64,000 bases of DNA from Bin87 sp965220055 (lineage in GTDB: Bacteria; Chloroflexota; Dehalococcoidia; Lucifugimonadales; UBA3495): positions 124,001 to 188,000 of the forward strand of contig CBDCPE010000002.1 of NCBI GenBank assembly GCA_965220055.1. Direction: 5' to 3'. Of the stretch, positions 8,245 through 16,915 are shown one piece after another. How positions within the stretch are numbered: position 1 is the stretch's first letter; every line of letters starts with the position of its first letter. Under the pieces are notes generated by a model, which was not told where the DNA came from, ran no database searches, and was given only the letters and a program-made list of their open reading frames with translations. The translations under genes and the position numbers were made by a program.

Positions 8245-9047
8245 CACCAACCACCTCCGTAAAGCCGTCTCTTCCCTCTCCGAGTTTCTGGCCCAGCACT
8301 ACCGCAGCATGCTCGAGCGCGCCACCGAGGCGCGCAACCGGCTGGTCATTCACAACCACCGCCTGGCGCGTTCGCAGAGCCCCACCGCGTCCAACTCCGG
8401 CGAGGACCGGGAGGACCTGGTCCAGGAGGCCCTGCTTGCCCTGTTCCAGGCCGCCAATCGCTACGACCACCGCCGCGGCAACCGCTTCTCCACCCACGCC
8501 ATCTGGTGGATCCGCCAGTACGTCAAACGCGCCACCGACAACCTGCACCGGTCGATCCGCCTGCCCAACAACGTCCACGACGACGCCAGGCGCCTCTACC
8601 GCTTCCAGCTTGAGCTCGAAGCCAGTCTCTCCCGGACCCCCACCGACCACGAGCTCGCCCAGGCGACCGGCATGAGCGTACTGCGCATTCACGAAGGGTT
8701 TCAGCTGACCCGGATGGACCTCTCCCTCGACGTGCCCCAGAACGCCAGCCCCTCCGGACCACCCCCGATTGAGCTGCCCGACGAAGCCAATCCATCTCCC
8801 CACGACGAGACCGTGAACCGCCCGGTGGTCTCCAGCATCGCCGGCGCGCGCTCTTCGCTGAGGCCGCGTGAGCAGGACATCATCTCCAGGCGCTTCGGGC
8901 TCGGGTACCCGTCGCCGCAGGACTACGCCGAGATCGCCGCCGCCCACTCCATCTCGCGTCAACGCGCCCAGCAGATCGCCACCAACGCGCCAAATCTTCT
9001 ACGTCTGGACCCCCCAGGCCGTCGACGCCTACCGCGTTCTCAGCTAA
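8245..9047 (+). pseudogene. Sigma-70 factor, 5'-truncated and frameshifted
   Basis: Homologous over its length to residues from about 178 of the intact sigma gene at 28203-29501, starting at SSLSEFLAQHYRSMLERAT. It includes region 2 (GNRFSTHAIWWIRQYVKRAT), region 3 and region 4 (EIAAAHSISRQRAQQ). Everything corresponding to the first 175 or so residues is missing. Near 9010 a C-run carries one extra base, so the frame runs past the cognate stop (TAA ending 9047) and stays open for another 1.6 kb by chance. Polar changes such as SPREQ to RPREQ indicate relaxed selection. Confidence 0.85.
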
Positions 9048-9098
9048 TCCCGGCCCATCGGTCCGCCCTTCCTTCCATCTTTTTGACGGTTTGCCGTC

Positions 9099-9124
9099 CT
9101 GACGTCACGGCGTCAGTTTGTTTT
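9099..9124 (+). terminator. Terminator after sigma relic
   Basis: CTGACG/CGTCAG stem around TCACGG, followed by TTTGTTTT. The same hairpin follows the intact sigma gene at 29552-29572. Confidence 0.7.
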
Positions 9125-9125
9125 A

Positions 9126-9410
9126 CCGTTTTTCATCTGTCCGGCTACACCGTTTCGGCTTCTGCCGTTTCACCCTATACCGTTTCATTCGCAACCGTTT
9201 TCACCTTTACCGTTACCTGGCATCCCGTTTTTCCATCTGCCGTTTCGCCGCCAACCGTTTTCACTTATACCGTTGTCTTACACCACCGTTCGGCATTCAG
9301 CCGTTTTATTCCCAACCGTTTTTACTCATACCGTTTTATAGACCACCGTTTGCCGTTTAGCCGTTTCACTCTTAACCGTTTGTACTTTTACCGTTGCACC
9401 GCCCAGCGTT
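9126..9410. repeat. 15-bp periodic array with CCGTT core (about 18 units)
   Basis: CCGTT or CCGTTT begins at 9150, 9165, 9180, 9195, 9210, 9225, 9240, 9255, 9270, then 9286, 9301, 9316, 9331, 9346, 9361, 9376 and 9391, an almost perfect 15-base step. The other nine bases vary, often reading TTCACTTATA or CGCCGCCAA. It looks like spaced binding sites rather than a simple satellite. A similar array follows the intact sigma gene (29579-29830). Confidence 0.9.
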
Positions 9411-9579
9411 CCACGGCATGCACTGTTACCGCTTTGACCCCTACAGTTTTCCACCTGCGCCGCATCACTCACTCACTCACTCACTCACGCTTACTCTCCC
9501 CGCCGCTCACTCCAGCCACCGTTTCAACCCCGACCGTCTCACCATCTAAACACTGCGCCGCTAGGCCGCTTCACTTCCA

Positions 9580-9672
9580 GCGTGCCTGCCCGCACGGTTA
9601 CCCAACGCCTACGGCCGTGGCAACCGCGACGCCCCCCGTGCGGACCGCATACTACGCGATCTGGTGGATCCG
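9580..9672 (+). pseudogene. Duplicated segment ending in a sigma region 2.4 fragment
   Basis: Nearly identical to 30492-30590. It ends in sequence encoding YAIWWIR, the signature of sigma region 2.4 in the two larger copies, so it is a third sigma-derived fragment. The match with the 30-kb copy extends upstream to about 9430. Confidence 0.7.
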
Positions 9673-10684
9673 CTGGCCTTCGGTCCATTCCCCCGACCTG
9701 GCCCGGTCCACCTCCCGCTGGCGTTATCACCGCCGCCTCAAGCCCGGGCAGCACCGCGCGCCGGCGCACCCGGTGCGCCTCGAGTTCCGCATCGTCTGCG
9801 ATAAAACCAACCGCCGGGCGCTCAACCATCCCAATACCCCGGGCCGCTCCTCCGACCGCATAGACACGGCCATCCAGGCCGCGCACCGCATCACCGATCG
9901 CTGGAACGAACAACTGATCAGGCAGGACCACGCCCTGGAGTGGACCTCCGACCAGACCGGCCAGCCCGCCGTCTACAACAACGTGCCCGCCGAGCCCTAC
10001 GGAGAGCCCACGCACACCGCCGTGGCTCACCCGGTGCAGTTCAGCGACTACAACCTCAACCTGGCCACCCGCGCCGCCGTCGCCCACGCCCTGCAGCTGG
10101 CCACCCCCTACACCGTGGTCGAGTCCCCCAATACCTCCTACACCCTCGAGGTCACCTCCATCATCGGCGTGACCGCCTCCGACACCCCGGCTCCAGTCGC
10201 CTTTCACGCCAGCTACGGCTACGCCGAGGACGACCCCGAGATCCACCTGCATCCCCTCGTACGGCCCATGAAGTCCATCACCGCCAACCTGGCGCTCAAG
10301 CCCCGCGACAACTCCCGCCTGCCATATCCCCAGCCGGAAACACCGCTGCAGATCGACGTACCCGCAATCATGACCGCCGACCGGCGCATGAACACGCCCT
10401 TCGACCGGATGTTCCGCCTGTACATCACCCAGCAGGGTCGCGAGTCGCTGGATCCCGATCAGATCGCGCGGATCATCCGGCCCGCGATCGTTCCCTACCA
10501 CCTCGCAAGCGCAATCGCAGATACCGCCGTGCTCGGTAGAAGCGAAGCCTTCCGCACCCAGCTCATACAACTGCTCGACGACTGGAAACCCCAATCCGGC
10601 TTCCCCGACCACGAGGTCACCGTAACCTTCGATCGCCGCGGCTATCGCATCATCCCGATCCACGAACCGGCGCCCACGCCGTGA
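9673..10684 (+). CDS. Unrecognised ORF region after the sigma relic
   Basis: About 330 residues without a recognised start, continuous with the frame of the sigma relic. Composition from RLEFRIVCDKTNRRALNHPN onward is protein-like, with beta-rich stretches (YTVVESPNTSYTLEVTSIIG) and a C-terminal DHEVTVTFDRRGYRIIPI. The equivalent position in the 30-kb duplicate is occupied by a SIMPL-domain fragment, so an envelope-associated protein is possible, but I do not recognise the family. It probably lost its 5' end by fusion with the repeat module. Confidence 0.35.
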
Positions 10685-10689
10685 CCCCC

Positions 10690-10836
10690 GGATTGCTCCG
10701 CACCCGCAGAGCTCCACCCTGCTCGTTGTACTCCTCCGGGCCCAGAACTTCGTTGCCTCCGCACCCGCAGAGCTCCACCCTGCGCAGTGCGCTTCTTATC
10801 GTCGCACCCGCACCCGCACCCGCAGGGTTACACCTT
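10690..10836 (+). CRISPR. CRISPR-like remnant (three repeats, 61-bp step)
   Basis: CTCCGCACCCGCAGAGCTCC occurs at 10696 and 10757 (61 bases apart), and a third form, CCGCACCCGCAGGGTTACAC, about 55 bases later. Both step and sequence match the larger array at 18405-19200. No cas genes are in the window. Confidence 0.6.
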
Positions 10837-11138
10837 AGGTTTTGTTTGTATACATCGAGAACCGCATTTTCGCCCCTGGAGCGAGACCCACTGGTACACC
10901 ACCGCCCAGTTCTACCTGCACTTCAGCCGCACCGCAATCTATATCCAGCAGCGGCCCGGCCGCCTCCAAGTCATCGTCCACGACTTCGCCCCCACGCGGG
11001 AAGCCTAGCACGCTGCACCGTCCTCAGCCGGACCAGGCCCTTCGAGTACCCCATAGTGAACATGCTGATCCGCGACCAGCAGAACCGCGCGGAGCCTCGC
11101 CGGCGCCCGCCGCCCGGTTTCAATGTCGACGCCCTTGA
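10837..11138 (+). other. Gene debris, no intact gene
   Basis: One frame reads SETHWYTTAQFYLHFSRTAI and ends at 11008. It looks like protein-coding sequence but has no start signal. The rest of the stretch shows nothing recognisable. Confidence 0.3.
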
Positions 11139-11435
11139 CACCTGCTCAAAGTCGCGGAGCGCGCCGACCGAGCAGCCGCCCTGCGTCACGGCGAAACCCA
11201 TTACCAGCAGGACTTTGAGGACGAGACGGCCATCATCGCCGCCATCCACACGCTGGCCCCGTCCGCCCGGCCCGCCGTGAACCAGACCATCCTGGAATCC
11301 AACAGCCCCGACGGTGACCTCGACCACCTGGACCAGATCCAGTACGAATATGCCGACGATGCCATCGCAATCATGGCCTCCCAAGAGTTCGCCGCACTCG
11401 TCGACTTCTTCATGACCGCAAACGCCGAGCGATAA
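11139..11435 (+). pseudogene. Remnant of an unrecognised gene
   Basis: An open frame of 98 residues after an in-frame TGA at 11136. It is clearly protein-like (ETAIIAAIHTLAPSARPAVN, then LDHLDQIQYEYADDAIAIMA) but lacks any usable start codon near its beginning. A minus-strand frame across the same bases is its shadow. Function unknown. Confidence 0.4.
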
Positions 11436-11646
11436 CCTCATACGAGCCAGCGGCGCTACGACCCGTCTAACCTCTTGCCGGCCCCGCCACCACAGCGTTC
11501 ACCTGACCCACCTTGCATGGCTCCGGCGACCAGGTTTCAACTTCCGGATCCCCTCCATGCCATACCCGGCTCTTAAGCCCAAACGACCATTCACCAGTGA
11601 ACATTTGGCCCACGGCCCTCGTGATCGCCTTCAATGAAACGACGCA

Positions 11647-11982
11647 ATGTCAACGCACCCAAGACTAGTCGGCGCAATCAGTCTGATAATCACGGTCCTC
11701 ATGGCCGCAGCCGCCATCAGCATCGCAGTCGTCGCGCCCGAGCTACCGCAACCCGACTGGTGGGGCAACGCCCTGATCGACAGTCCGCCCGCCGAATCCG
11801 CTCCGCAGCAGACTCCAGTCCAGAAGCACAGAATACGAGCCCGGTTCGCGAGAACCGACCTCCGTGAGATGCGAAGCCGGATCACCGAACGGATCGAACA
11901 ATCACAAGTCTATTGGCGATACCACCCGAATCCATCAGTCTCCACCACGACCGCCCGAACACCAGCCGGGCACCAACGATAA
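11647..11982 (+). CDS. Small membrane protein, unknown
   Basis: A 111-residue product with one clear N-terminal membrane helix (LVGAISLIITVLMAAAAISI, about residues 7-26), then a Pro/Gln-rich and basic region. The small size and single anchor suggest a secreted or membrane-anchored accessory protein. The ribosome-binding site is weak. It overlaps the next frame by 70 bases, so one of the two starts is probably wrong. Confidence 0.45.
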   Translation: MSTHPRLVGAISLIITVLMAAAAISIAVVAPELPQPDWWGNALIDSPPAESAPQQTPVQKHRIRARFARTDLREMRSRITERIEQSQVYWRYHPNPSVSTTTARTPAGHQR

Positions 11983-12449
11983 ATATCTGCACGCCCCGGA
12001 TCGTAATCACACCCTCATGGTCACCCCAATGCCGCCGATCGTCGCCAAGCGCCAGCATATTTCCCCCGCACAAGTGGGCGGTAGGCACTACCTTCGCATG
12101 GGAATTCGATTTCCCAGTCCACCCAAATTCGGCCTATGACCACGAGCCAGAACCCAAACGCAAGACTAGGAAGTCTGGCAAAACAGCCGCAGCACGCATT
12201 CCGGCACGTAAAGTCTCAAAACCCGCGACCACTGCCGCAAAGCCGAAAGCCTCCAAGAAGGCGAAGCGAATGCGCCTCACGCCAGAGGAACGACAGGAGC
12301 GGGCTCGGGCACGTGCCGCTGAGAAACGCAGCGAACTCAAAGAGCAGGGCCTCTGCAAGGATTGCCGGCAACCTGTCATACTGGACCAGACCCGCTGTCC
12401 AGATTGCGCCGAGAAACATCGGCAGGCACGCCAAGCCCAGCGGAAGTAG
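11913..12449 (+). CDS. Basic protein with C-terminal zinc ribbon
   Basis: About 178 residues as given. Only the second half is convincingly coding: a Lys/Arg/Ala-rich linker (KTRKSGKTAAARIPARKVSK), then LTPEERQERARARAAEKRSE and a zinc-ribbon-like CKDC...CPDC pair (GLCKDCRQPVI, TRCPDCAEKH). Such C4 ribbons in small mobile-element proteins usually bind nucleic acid. A decayed paralogue follows at 12830. The true start may be downstream of 11982. Function unknown. Confidence 0.45.
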   Translation: MAIPPESISLHHDRPNTSRAPTINICTPRIVITPSWSPQCRRSSPSASIFPPHKWAVGTTFAWEFDFPVHPNSAYDHEPEPKRKTRKSGKTAAARIPARKVSKPATTAAKPKASKKAKRMRLTPEERQERARARAAEKRSELKEQGLCKDCRQPVILDQTRCPDCAEKHRQARQAQRK

Positions 12450-12624
12450 GACGCTTCCAGTCCTTTGCGGCAAAGCCTAACGACACGGACAGGTGAGTTA
12501 ACCACCGACTCCTCGGATCGAAACCAGCCCCGCCACCTGATGGACGTTCAGAAAGATCAGGGATTAGGTTGATGCTGAACCTCCATCGAATGGGTCCTCT
12601 GGAACCTCCACGAACAAGGAAACG

Positions 12625-12759
12625 GTGGTTGACCACCACTGGCAGGCGAAGCCGGAACCGTTGCAACCAGAAGATTGGGTGTACCTAGCCGTGCCCGATT
12701 CCTTCGACCAAGACGTCAGCATTACGGTTCGCGAAGAAGAACTGCGGAACCTGCAGTAG
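12625..12759 (+). CDS. Short ORF (44 aa), unknown
   Basis: A GTG start is preceded by AAGGA. The 44 residues (including PEDWVYLAVPDSFDQDVSIT) look like real protein sequence rather than a shadow frame. It lies between the two zinc-ribbon paralogues. No family recognised. Confidence 0.35.
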   Translation: MVDHHWQAKPEPLQPEDWVYLAVPDSFDQDVSITVREEELRNLQ

Positions 12760-12829
12760 CACGTTCACCTCACGAGCTCTTCGGAACTCTTCACGTAAAA
12801 CTCCGCGGAAACGTACAATAGCCGGTACA

Positions 12830-13170
12830 TTGGAGGTCACCTTCAAGATTCCCGGGCCTACCAACACCAGCCGAAGGCCACGTACGACATGCAAGGCCCA
12901 GAAAAAGGGCAAGACACCGGCTACTTGTAACACCAGACCCACAAAGTCCGAGCCTGCGAATGCCCGGATCCCCAAGCCGCAGGCATTCAAGAACCCCAAG
13001 CAAGCGCGTCTCGCCCCGGAAGAGCGCAAAGAACGCCTGCGGTTACGCTCCGCTGAACTGCGTGATTGGCATAAGGCTCTCGGCTTTTGCAAAGATCTCG
13101 ATACTGGGCCAAGCCCGCTGTTGGGAACTGTGCCGATAAACCCGGCAATCCGCGGCAGCGGAACGTTGGA
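12830..13170 (+). pseudogene. Decayed paralogue of the zinc-ribbon protein
   Basis: KQARLAPEERKERLRLRSAE mirrors the linker of the gene ending at 12449, followed by GFCKD, after which the frame is lost. In another frame ARCWELCR, a stop, then TRQSAAAE corresponds to TRCPDCAEKHRQARQAQ. The second cysteine pair and the end of the ribbon are thus broken by a frameshift and a nonsense change. Confidence 0.6.
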
Positions 13171-13192
13171 GGTGCCGCCCCTTCGAAGCGCG

Positions 13193-14224
13193 CTACTGCC
13201 TGCACAGGGCATTCGGAGCGTTTTGGTCAATGAATCCATCATGTGCGGCCATACTAGGAAGATAGCTCAGCGCACCTTCTAACGAGAATTCCATGGTTCC
13301 TGCGCAACAAGCAGACCTAAGGCGGCCCTGAGCTATCACGTCGTGCAGAATCACCGGTTGTTGGGGGCGCGCGTCTGCGCAATGTTTCGATAGTTGAGTA
13401 CAAGCGATACGCGCGTTCGGCGCAATGTTTTTCACTGCCGACACAATCTCGGGGCGGGGCGTGTTGTTTTGTCCACGCCCTATAGAAAAAACGACCAACT
13501 GGGGATTTACTGAGGTAATTAACCGCTCCGCGAACGCTACGGGATCAGCATCTCCTGGCAAACCACCGTGATGCGGGAATACGAGAACCTCTGCGCTTAA
13601 ATCGTGGACGTGTTCCAGCAGCCTATCCAATCCCACTTGGTCGACGTCTCCTGGAAGGAGGATCTTGGGCGAGTCATCCACCCAAACTCGCACCACCGCT
13701 GACATCCTGTTGGGATTCAACGGCTCACCCATTGCGTTTAGACCCCCGACGGTGCCCGCCGCGTCTTCTTGCAACGGCCCGAGGATTTCGAACCTAGTTC
13801 GTCCCCGTTGCCATGAACCAGGATTGACGTGCGTTAATTCAAGCCAGATGCCGACACCCTGGTCTCTAAATGATGCCATCTCGGACTGGAAATCCCTCCA
13901 CAGGAGCGAATCTCGATTGTCAGGGTTGACGTACACGTTCCCCACTTCGACTTGGGATTTTCTGAGCAATCTCAAGATCCCGCTAAAGTGGTCCGCGTCA
14001 GCGTGCGACACGATGACGGTGTCGACTTTGTTGATGCCCTGTTCAGAGAGAAACTTGGTGAGCGTTCCGGTTCTGCCTCCGTCGATTATAGAAACCTTGC
14101 CGGCATGCTCGATGACCGCTGCGTTTCCGTGACCAACGTCAAGGATCCACGCTTTATGTTGCGAATTCAAATTCGTCTGGGTCCGGCGCAAGCTCGAACT
14201 CCTTGAAGAATAGGTCATCCTCAT
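13193..14224 (-). CDS. Metallo-beta-lactamase-fold hydrolase (ComEC/Rec2 type)
   Basis: A 343-residue MBL-fold protein. The metal motif SHADADH is at residues 73-79, the HxDxDH form typical of ComEC-like enzymes, with LLPGDVD (about 170) and FPHHGG (about 195) completing the site. The fold starts at WILDVGHGNAAVIEH, so the N-terminal 25 residues may be over-called: the first ATG overlaps the upstream gene by 71 bases and a TTG at about 14172 is an alternative. It is last in a four-gene operon with a methyltransferase, a GHKL ATPase and a receiver protein. Family members are nucleases or phosphodiesterases, so it is a good effector candidate. GC content is visibly lower than in the flanks. Confidence 0.8.
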   Translation of the reverse strand: MRMTYSSRSSSLRRTQTNLNSQHKAWILDVGHGNAAVIEHAGKVSIIDGGRTGTLTKFLSEQGINKVDTVIVSHADADHFSGILRLLRKSQVEVGNVYVNPDNRDSLLWRDFQSEMASFRDQGVGIWLELTHVNPGSWQRGRTRFEILGPLQEDAAGTVGGLNAMGEPLNPNRMSAVVRVWVDDSPKILLPGDVDQVGLDRLLEHVHDLSAEVLVFPHHGGLPGDADPVAFAERLITSVNPQLVVFSIGRGQNNTPRPEIVSAVKNIAPNARIACTQLSKHCADARPQQPVILHDVIAQGRLRSACCAGTMEFSLEGALSYLPSMAAHDGFIDQNAPNALCRQ

Positions 14225-14885
14225 CTAGACACTCTACGTTTACATCAGCAAACAGCCTCATTTCACCTTCGAAACCAACAGGCAGCAAGTTGCTGATGCG
14301 CGGATCCTTGATCAACGCATGCGGGAACTGGACCTCCCTATCGGGGTCCAACGTATGCATGACCGCCCATACTGTTGGACCGCTGGCCTCTTGGGTGACC
14401 CTCGACACCCTCACCATCACCCGCCAAGGTTCTCTCTCCGGTTCAATCCAACCCCCTATCTCATCAAGGCAACGAAGCAACCCGTCTCTTAGGGGTTCGA
14501 GGTCAAGCGTTTCCCAGTGCACCACCGAGGGAATATCAGCTCGGTGCAATCTGATGGAGGTTCGAGCGTCTTCTGACGCATAAGTGGAGAGCAGCACTCC
14601 CGGGATTTGCATGCGGAAAGATCGCGCCACAAGTTCCGCGCCAACGAACGATGCAAACGGCCTCTCATAGAGGCGATGGTCGCAAACCACGGCAGCGCAT
14701 TCTTGGCTCACGACCAAATCCATGAGATCCTGTGCGCGTGTGAATTCTCTTTGACCTTCAGTAATGATCGACGGCATCATCCCGGCATCTTTTACGACCC
14801 TGGCTACCGTACGGGCCTGAAATTCTTTGTCGTCGACGACAGCTACCTTCATTCCTTCTAGCTTATTGTTCATGGCCTGTTGCAC
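14154..14885 (-). CDS. Response-regulator-like receiver protein
   Basis: A 243-residue protein whose first half resembles a receiver domain: VAVVDDKEF supplies the acidic pair at residues 18-19, VVCDHRLYERP gives the candidate phospho-acceptor D69, and GVLLSTYASE (about 105) the conserved Ser/Thr strand. The second half (WRVMVRVSRVTQEASGPTVW) is a separate unrecognised domain with an acidic C-terminus, not a typical DNA-binding output. It overlaps the GHKL gene upstream and the MBL gene downstream. It may relay a signal from the kinase-like protein to the MBL protein. Confidence 0.75.
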   Translation of the reverse strand: MQQAMNNKLEGMKVAVVDDKEFQARTVARVVKDAGMMPSIITEGQREFTRAQDLMDLVVSQECAAVVCDHRLYERPFASFVGAELVARSFRMQIPGVLLSTYASEDARTSIRLHRADIPSVVHWETLDLEPLRDGLLRCLDEIGGWIEPEREPWRVMVRVSRVTQEASGPTVWAVMHTLDPDREVQFPHALIKDPRISNLLPVGFEGEMRLFADVNVECLDEDDLFFKEFELAPDPDEFEFAT

Positions 14886-16915
14886 GGAAGTTCAATGATG
14901 AATTCCGCCCCTTCCATTGTTCCCCGAGATACGGGACCAATATGTCCGCCCAAGTGGGCTACCGTATCTCGAACGATCGTGAGCCCTAAGCCTGTACCAT
15001 CGTCGTCGGCAGTAACGCCAGGAAGCCAAATTGAATCCCCTAGCCCTTCGTCAATTCCGGGTCCGCTATCGGATACACGGACCTGTACTCGTTCTCCCAC
15101 AATTGTCGTTCGAATAACCAGCTTCCTGTTTCCGAGTTGCGTTTTTTTGCGCTTGAATGCTTTCACCGCATTGGTAATCAGGTTAGACATGATAGCTTCG
15201 ATGGCTGCAACGGACCCTCTTACGTTAACGGAATCATCGCAAAACTCAAGAATCGTTTCTACTCTTGCATCTTCGAGGAACGGTTCGTATAGGCGTACGG
15301 TCTCCGCGATGGTTTCGTTGAGTTCCAACACAGTCTGTCGCCGTTTGCCACGTCGCAAATGATGCAACGGCAAGGCTGCGAATCTGGAGACCAACAACGC
15401 GTACCGTTTGACGTCCTCCATGGACCCGCCCAACTTAGTTTCGTATTCGTTGCCCAAAAGGTTTCGCGTGCGCCGTTCCACGGTGCGAACAGAAACCCCG
15501 AGATGTTTTGCAGGACCTTCAATGCCGTGCGCCAGCGAGGATACCGACGTACCAACACTGGCTAGCGTTTGGTATAGGGTCAACTCACTCAGCAGCACGT
15601 TTCTTTCAGAAACCGTGGCCGATTCGAGCTCGCTCGCGGCTTGCTGGATCACTGGCCTCTCATCCGGCGGCAGGGCAGAGATGGCCCGGTGTAGACCCAT
15701 GCCGGCTTGTTCGGCACGCCCGGTTGCTGCTTGGAGCTCCTCTTGCCTTCGTTGTTCCCGCTCAGCCAACCTCTTGTTTTGCATCCAGTTCAGCGCGTCG
15801 ATCGCAAATCTACGCAGCTCAGCAAATGCATCGTTCTCGACGAACCCGGTTCGGTCCGTCTTTTGGAGCAACTCTGCGTTCTCGTCCAGAACCGTTATAC
15901 GTCCAACAGAAGTGTTGGTAGAGGGGCGCAATTCGGGGCTACGAACACGCGACAAGTTCATGTCCAGCCAATCGTGCCCAAGGTCTCCGTAAGGGCGTAC
16001 GCGCAGGCCCCTATGATAAAGGTGCACGCCTCCGACTTCTCGTAACCAGGTTCGGACTTCCCCAATGGTTACCGAACGCTCGACAAAAGACTCCCTGTTC
16101 AGTAAAAACACCCAAAGTTCAAAAGTCGCTGGCAGGGCACGGTAATTGTCTTTCAGTTCCTCGTCGGAACTCGCCCAACGGATATTGCCGGCCCTATCAA
16201 ATACTGTAGCGGACGCCTTGCCTTCGTCGTTGAGTTCAGCGGTCAAACGGAGCTCGCATTCATCGAAATATCCTTTTTGAACGAGCTTTTCCAACTCACC
16301 GAATTCTGGTGCAACCAAAACTGGTTTGAAACCACTTGGGTCGCCGAAGGGGTCGGACAGCAAAATCAGTTCTCTCGCGAGGCTACGAGCCTCACGCTCG
16401 TCTATGCTGCCGAGCAGGCGCCTGATCTCAATTCGCGTTCCTGGATTCCCTTTCCTAATTGAACGTCGAACGTCGAGCTTAGTGTCTTCTATCGTGTCGC
16501 TCTGTTCGAAATCAGTCCACCGCATCAGCAGTCGGTATTCCGCCTGCGGCTCGGCACGTGGTCGCGTCGAAAGACGCACCTCCTCGCCCATCCTGAGCGC
16601 TGCGAGGCGACCCAGCCCTTTACTTCCAGCTGGTAGCCGGCGACGTCTAGTGTGATTGCTGGGCACCTTGTTCGAACGGCCGATAACCAACCAACCATTC
16701 TGGATCTCTGAGCTCGACATGCCATCTCCGTCGTCCGTGATAATGACGGTGCCGCCCGGCTCATCTGTGCCCTTTAGTTCGACTACGCAACGGGACGCAT
16801 CGGCGTCGTACGAGTTTTTGACCAACTCAATGATGCCTTGAGAAGAACTCGTTACGAGTTCTTCTCCCAAGCGGCGCAGAATCTCGGTGGAAACACGAAA
16901 GTTAGCGGTTGTCAT
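14870..16915 (-). CDS. Double-GHKL protein: Hsp90-like ATPase plus histidine-kinase module
   Basis: A 681-residue protein with two GHKL ATPase modules. The N-terminal one has IIELVKNSYDADA (about 28-40), ITDDGDGMSS and GSKGLGRLAALRMG, the layout of Hsp90/MutL/MORC-type ATPases. A middle region is followed by a possible H-box SVSSLAHGIEGP (about 455) and a C-terminal catalytic domain with NLITNAVKAF, DSGPGID and GTGLGLTIV. It therefore has a chaperone-like sensor half and a histidine-kinase-like half. It overlaps the methyltransferase by 14 bases and the receiver gene by 16. No transmembrane segment is seen, so it senses something in the cytosol. Confidence 0.85.
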   Translation of the reverse strand: MTTANFRVSTEILRRLGEELVTSSSQGIIELVKNSYDADASRCVVELKGTDEPGGTVIITDDGDGMSSSEIQNGWLVIGRSNKVPSNHTRRRRLPAGSKGLGRLAALRMGEEVRLSTRPRAEPQAEYRLLMRWTDFEQSDTIEDTKLDVRRSIRKGNPGTRIEIRRLLGSIDEREARSLARELILLSDPFGDPSGFKPVLVAPEFGELEKLVQKGYFDECELRLTAELNDEGKASATVFDRAGNIRWASSDEELKDNYRALPATFELWVFLLNRESFVERSVTIGEVRTWLREVGGVHLYHRGLRVRPYGDLGHDWLDMNLSRVRSPELRPSTNTSVGRITVLDENAELLQKTDRTGFVENDAFAELRRFAIDALNWMQNKRLAEREQRRQEELQAATGRAEQAGMGLHRAISALPPDERPVIQQAASELESATVSERNVLLSELTLYQTLASVGTSVSSLAHGIEGPAKHLGVSVRTVERRTRNLLGNEYETKLGGSMEDVKRYALLVSRFAALPLHHLRRGKRRQTVLELNETIAETVRLYEPFLEDARVETILEFCDDSVNVRGSVAAIEAIMSNLITNAVKAFKRKKTQLGNRKLVIRTTIVGERVQVRVSDSGPGIDEGLGDSIWLPGVTADDDGTGLGLTIVRDTVAHLGGHIGPVSRGTMEGAEFIIELPCNRP

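Noticed and set aside
7892..10684. One continuous 930-codon plus-strand frame
   Set aside because: It joins a truncated sigma relic, a non-coding 15-bp array (a period divisible by three keeps the frame open) and an unrelated tail. The cognate sigma stop is recovered by a one-base shift at 9010.
10971..11441. 156-codon minus-strand frame
   Set aside because: Gly/Val-rich shadow of the protein-like plus-strand relic at 11139-11435.
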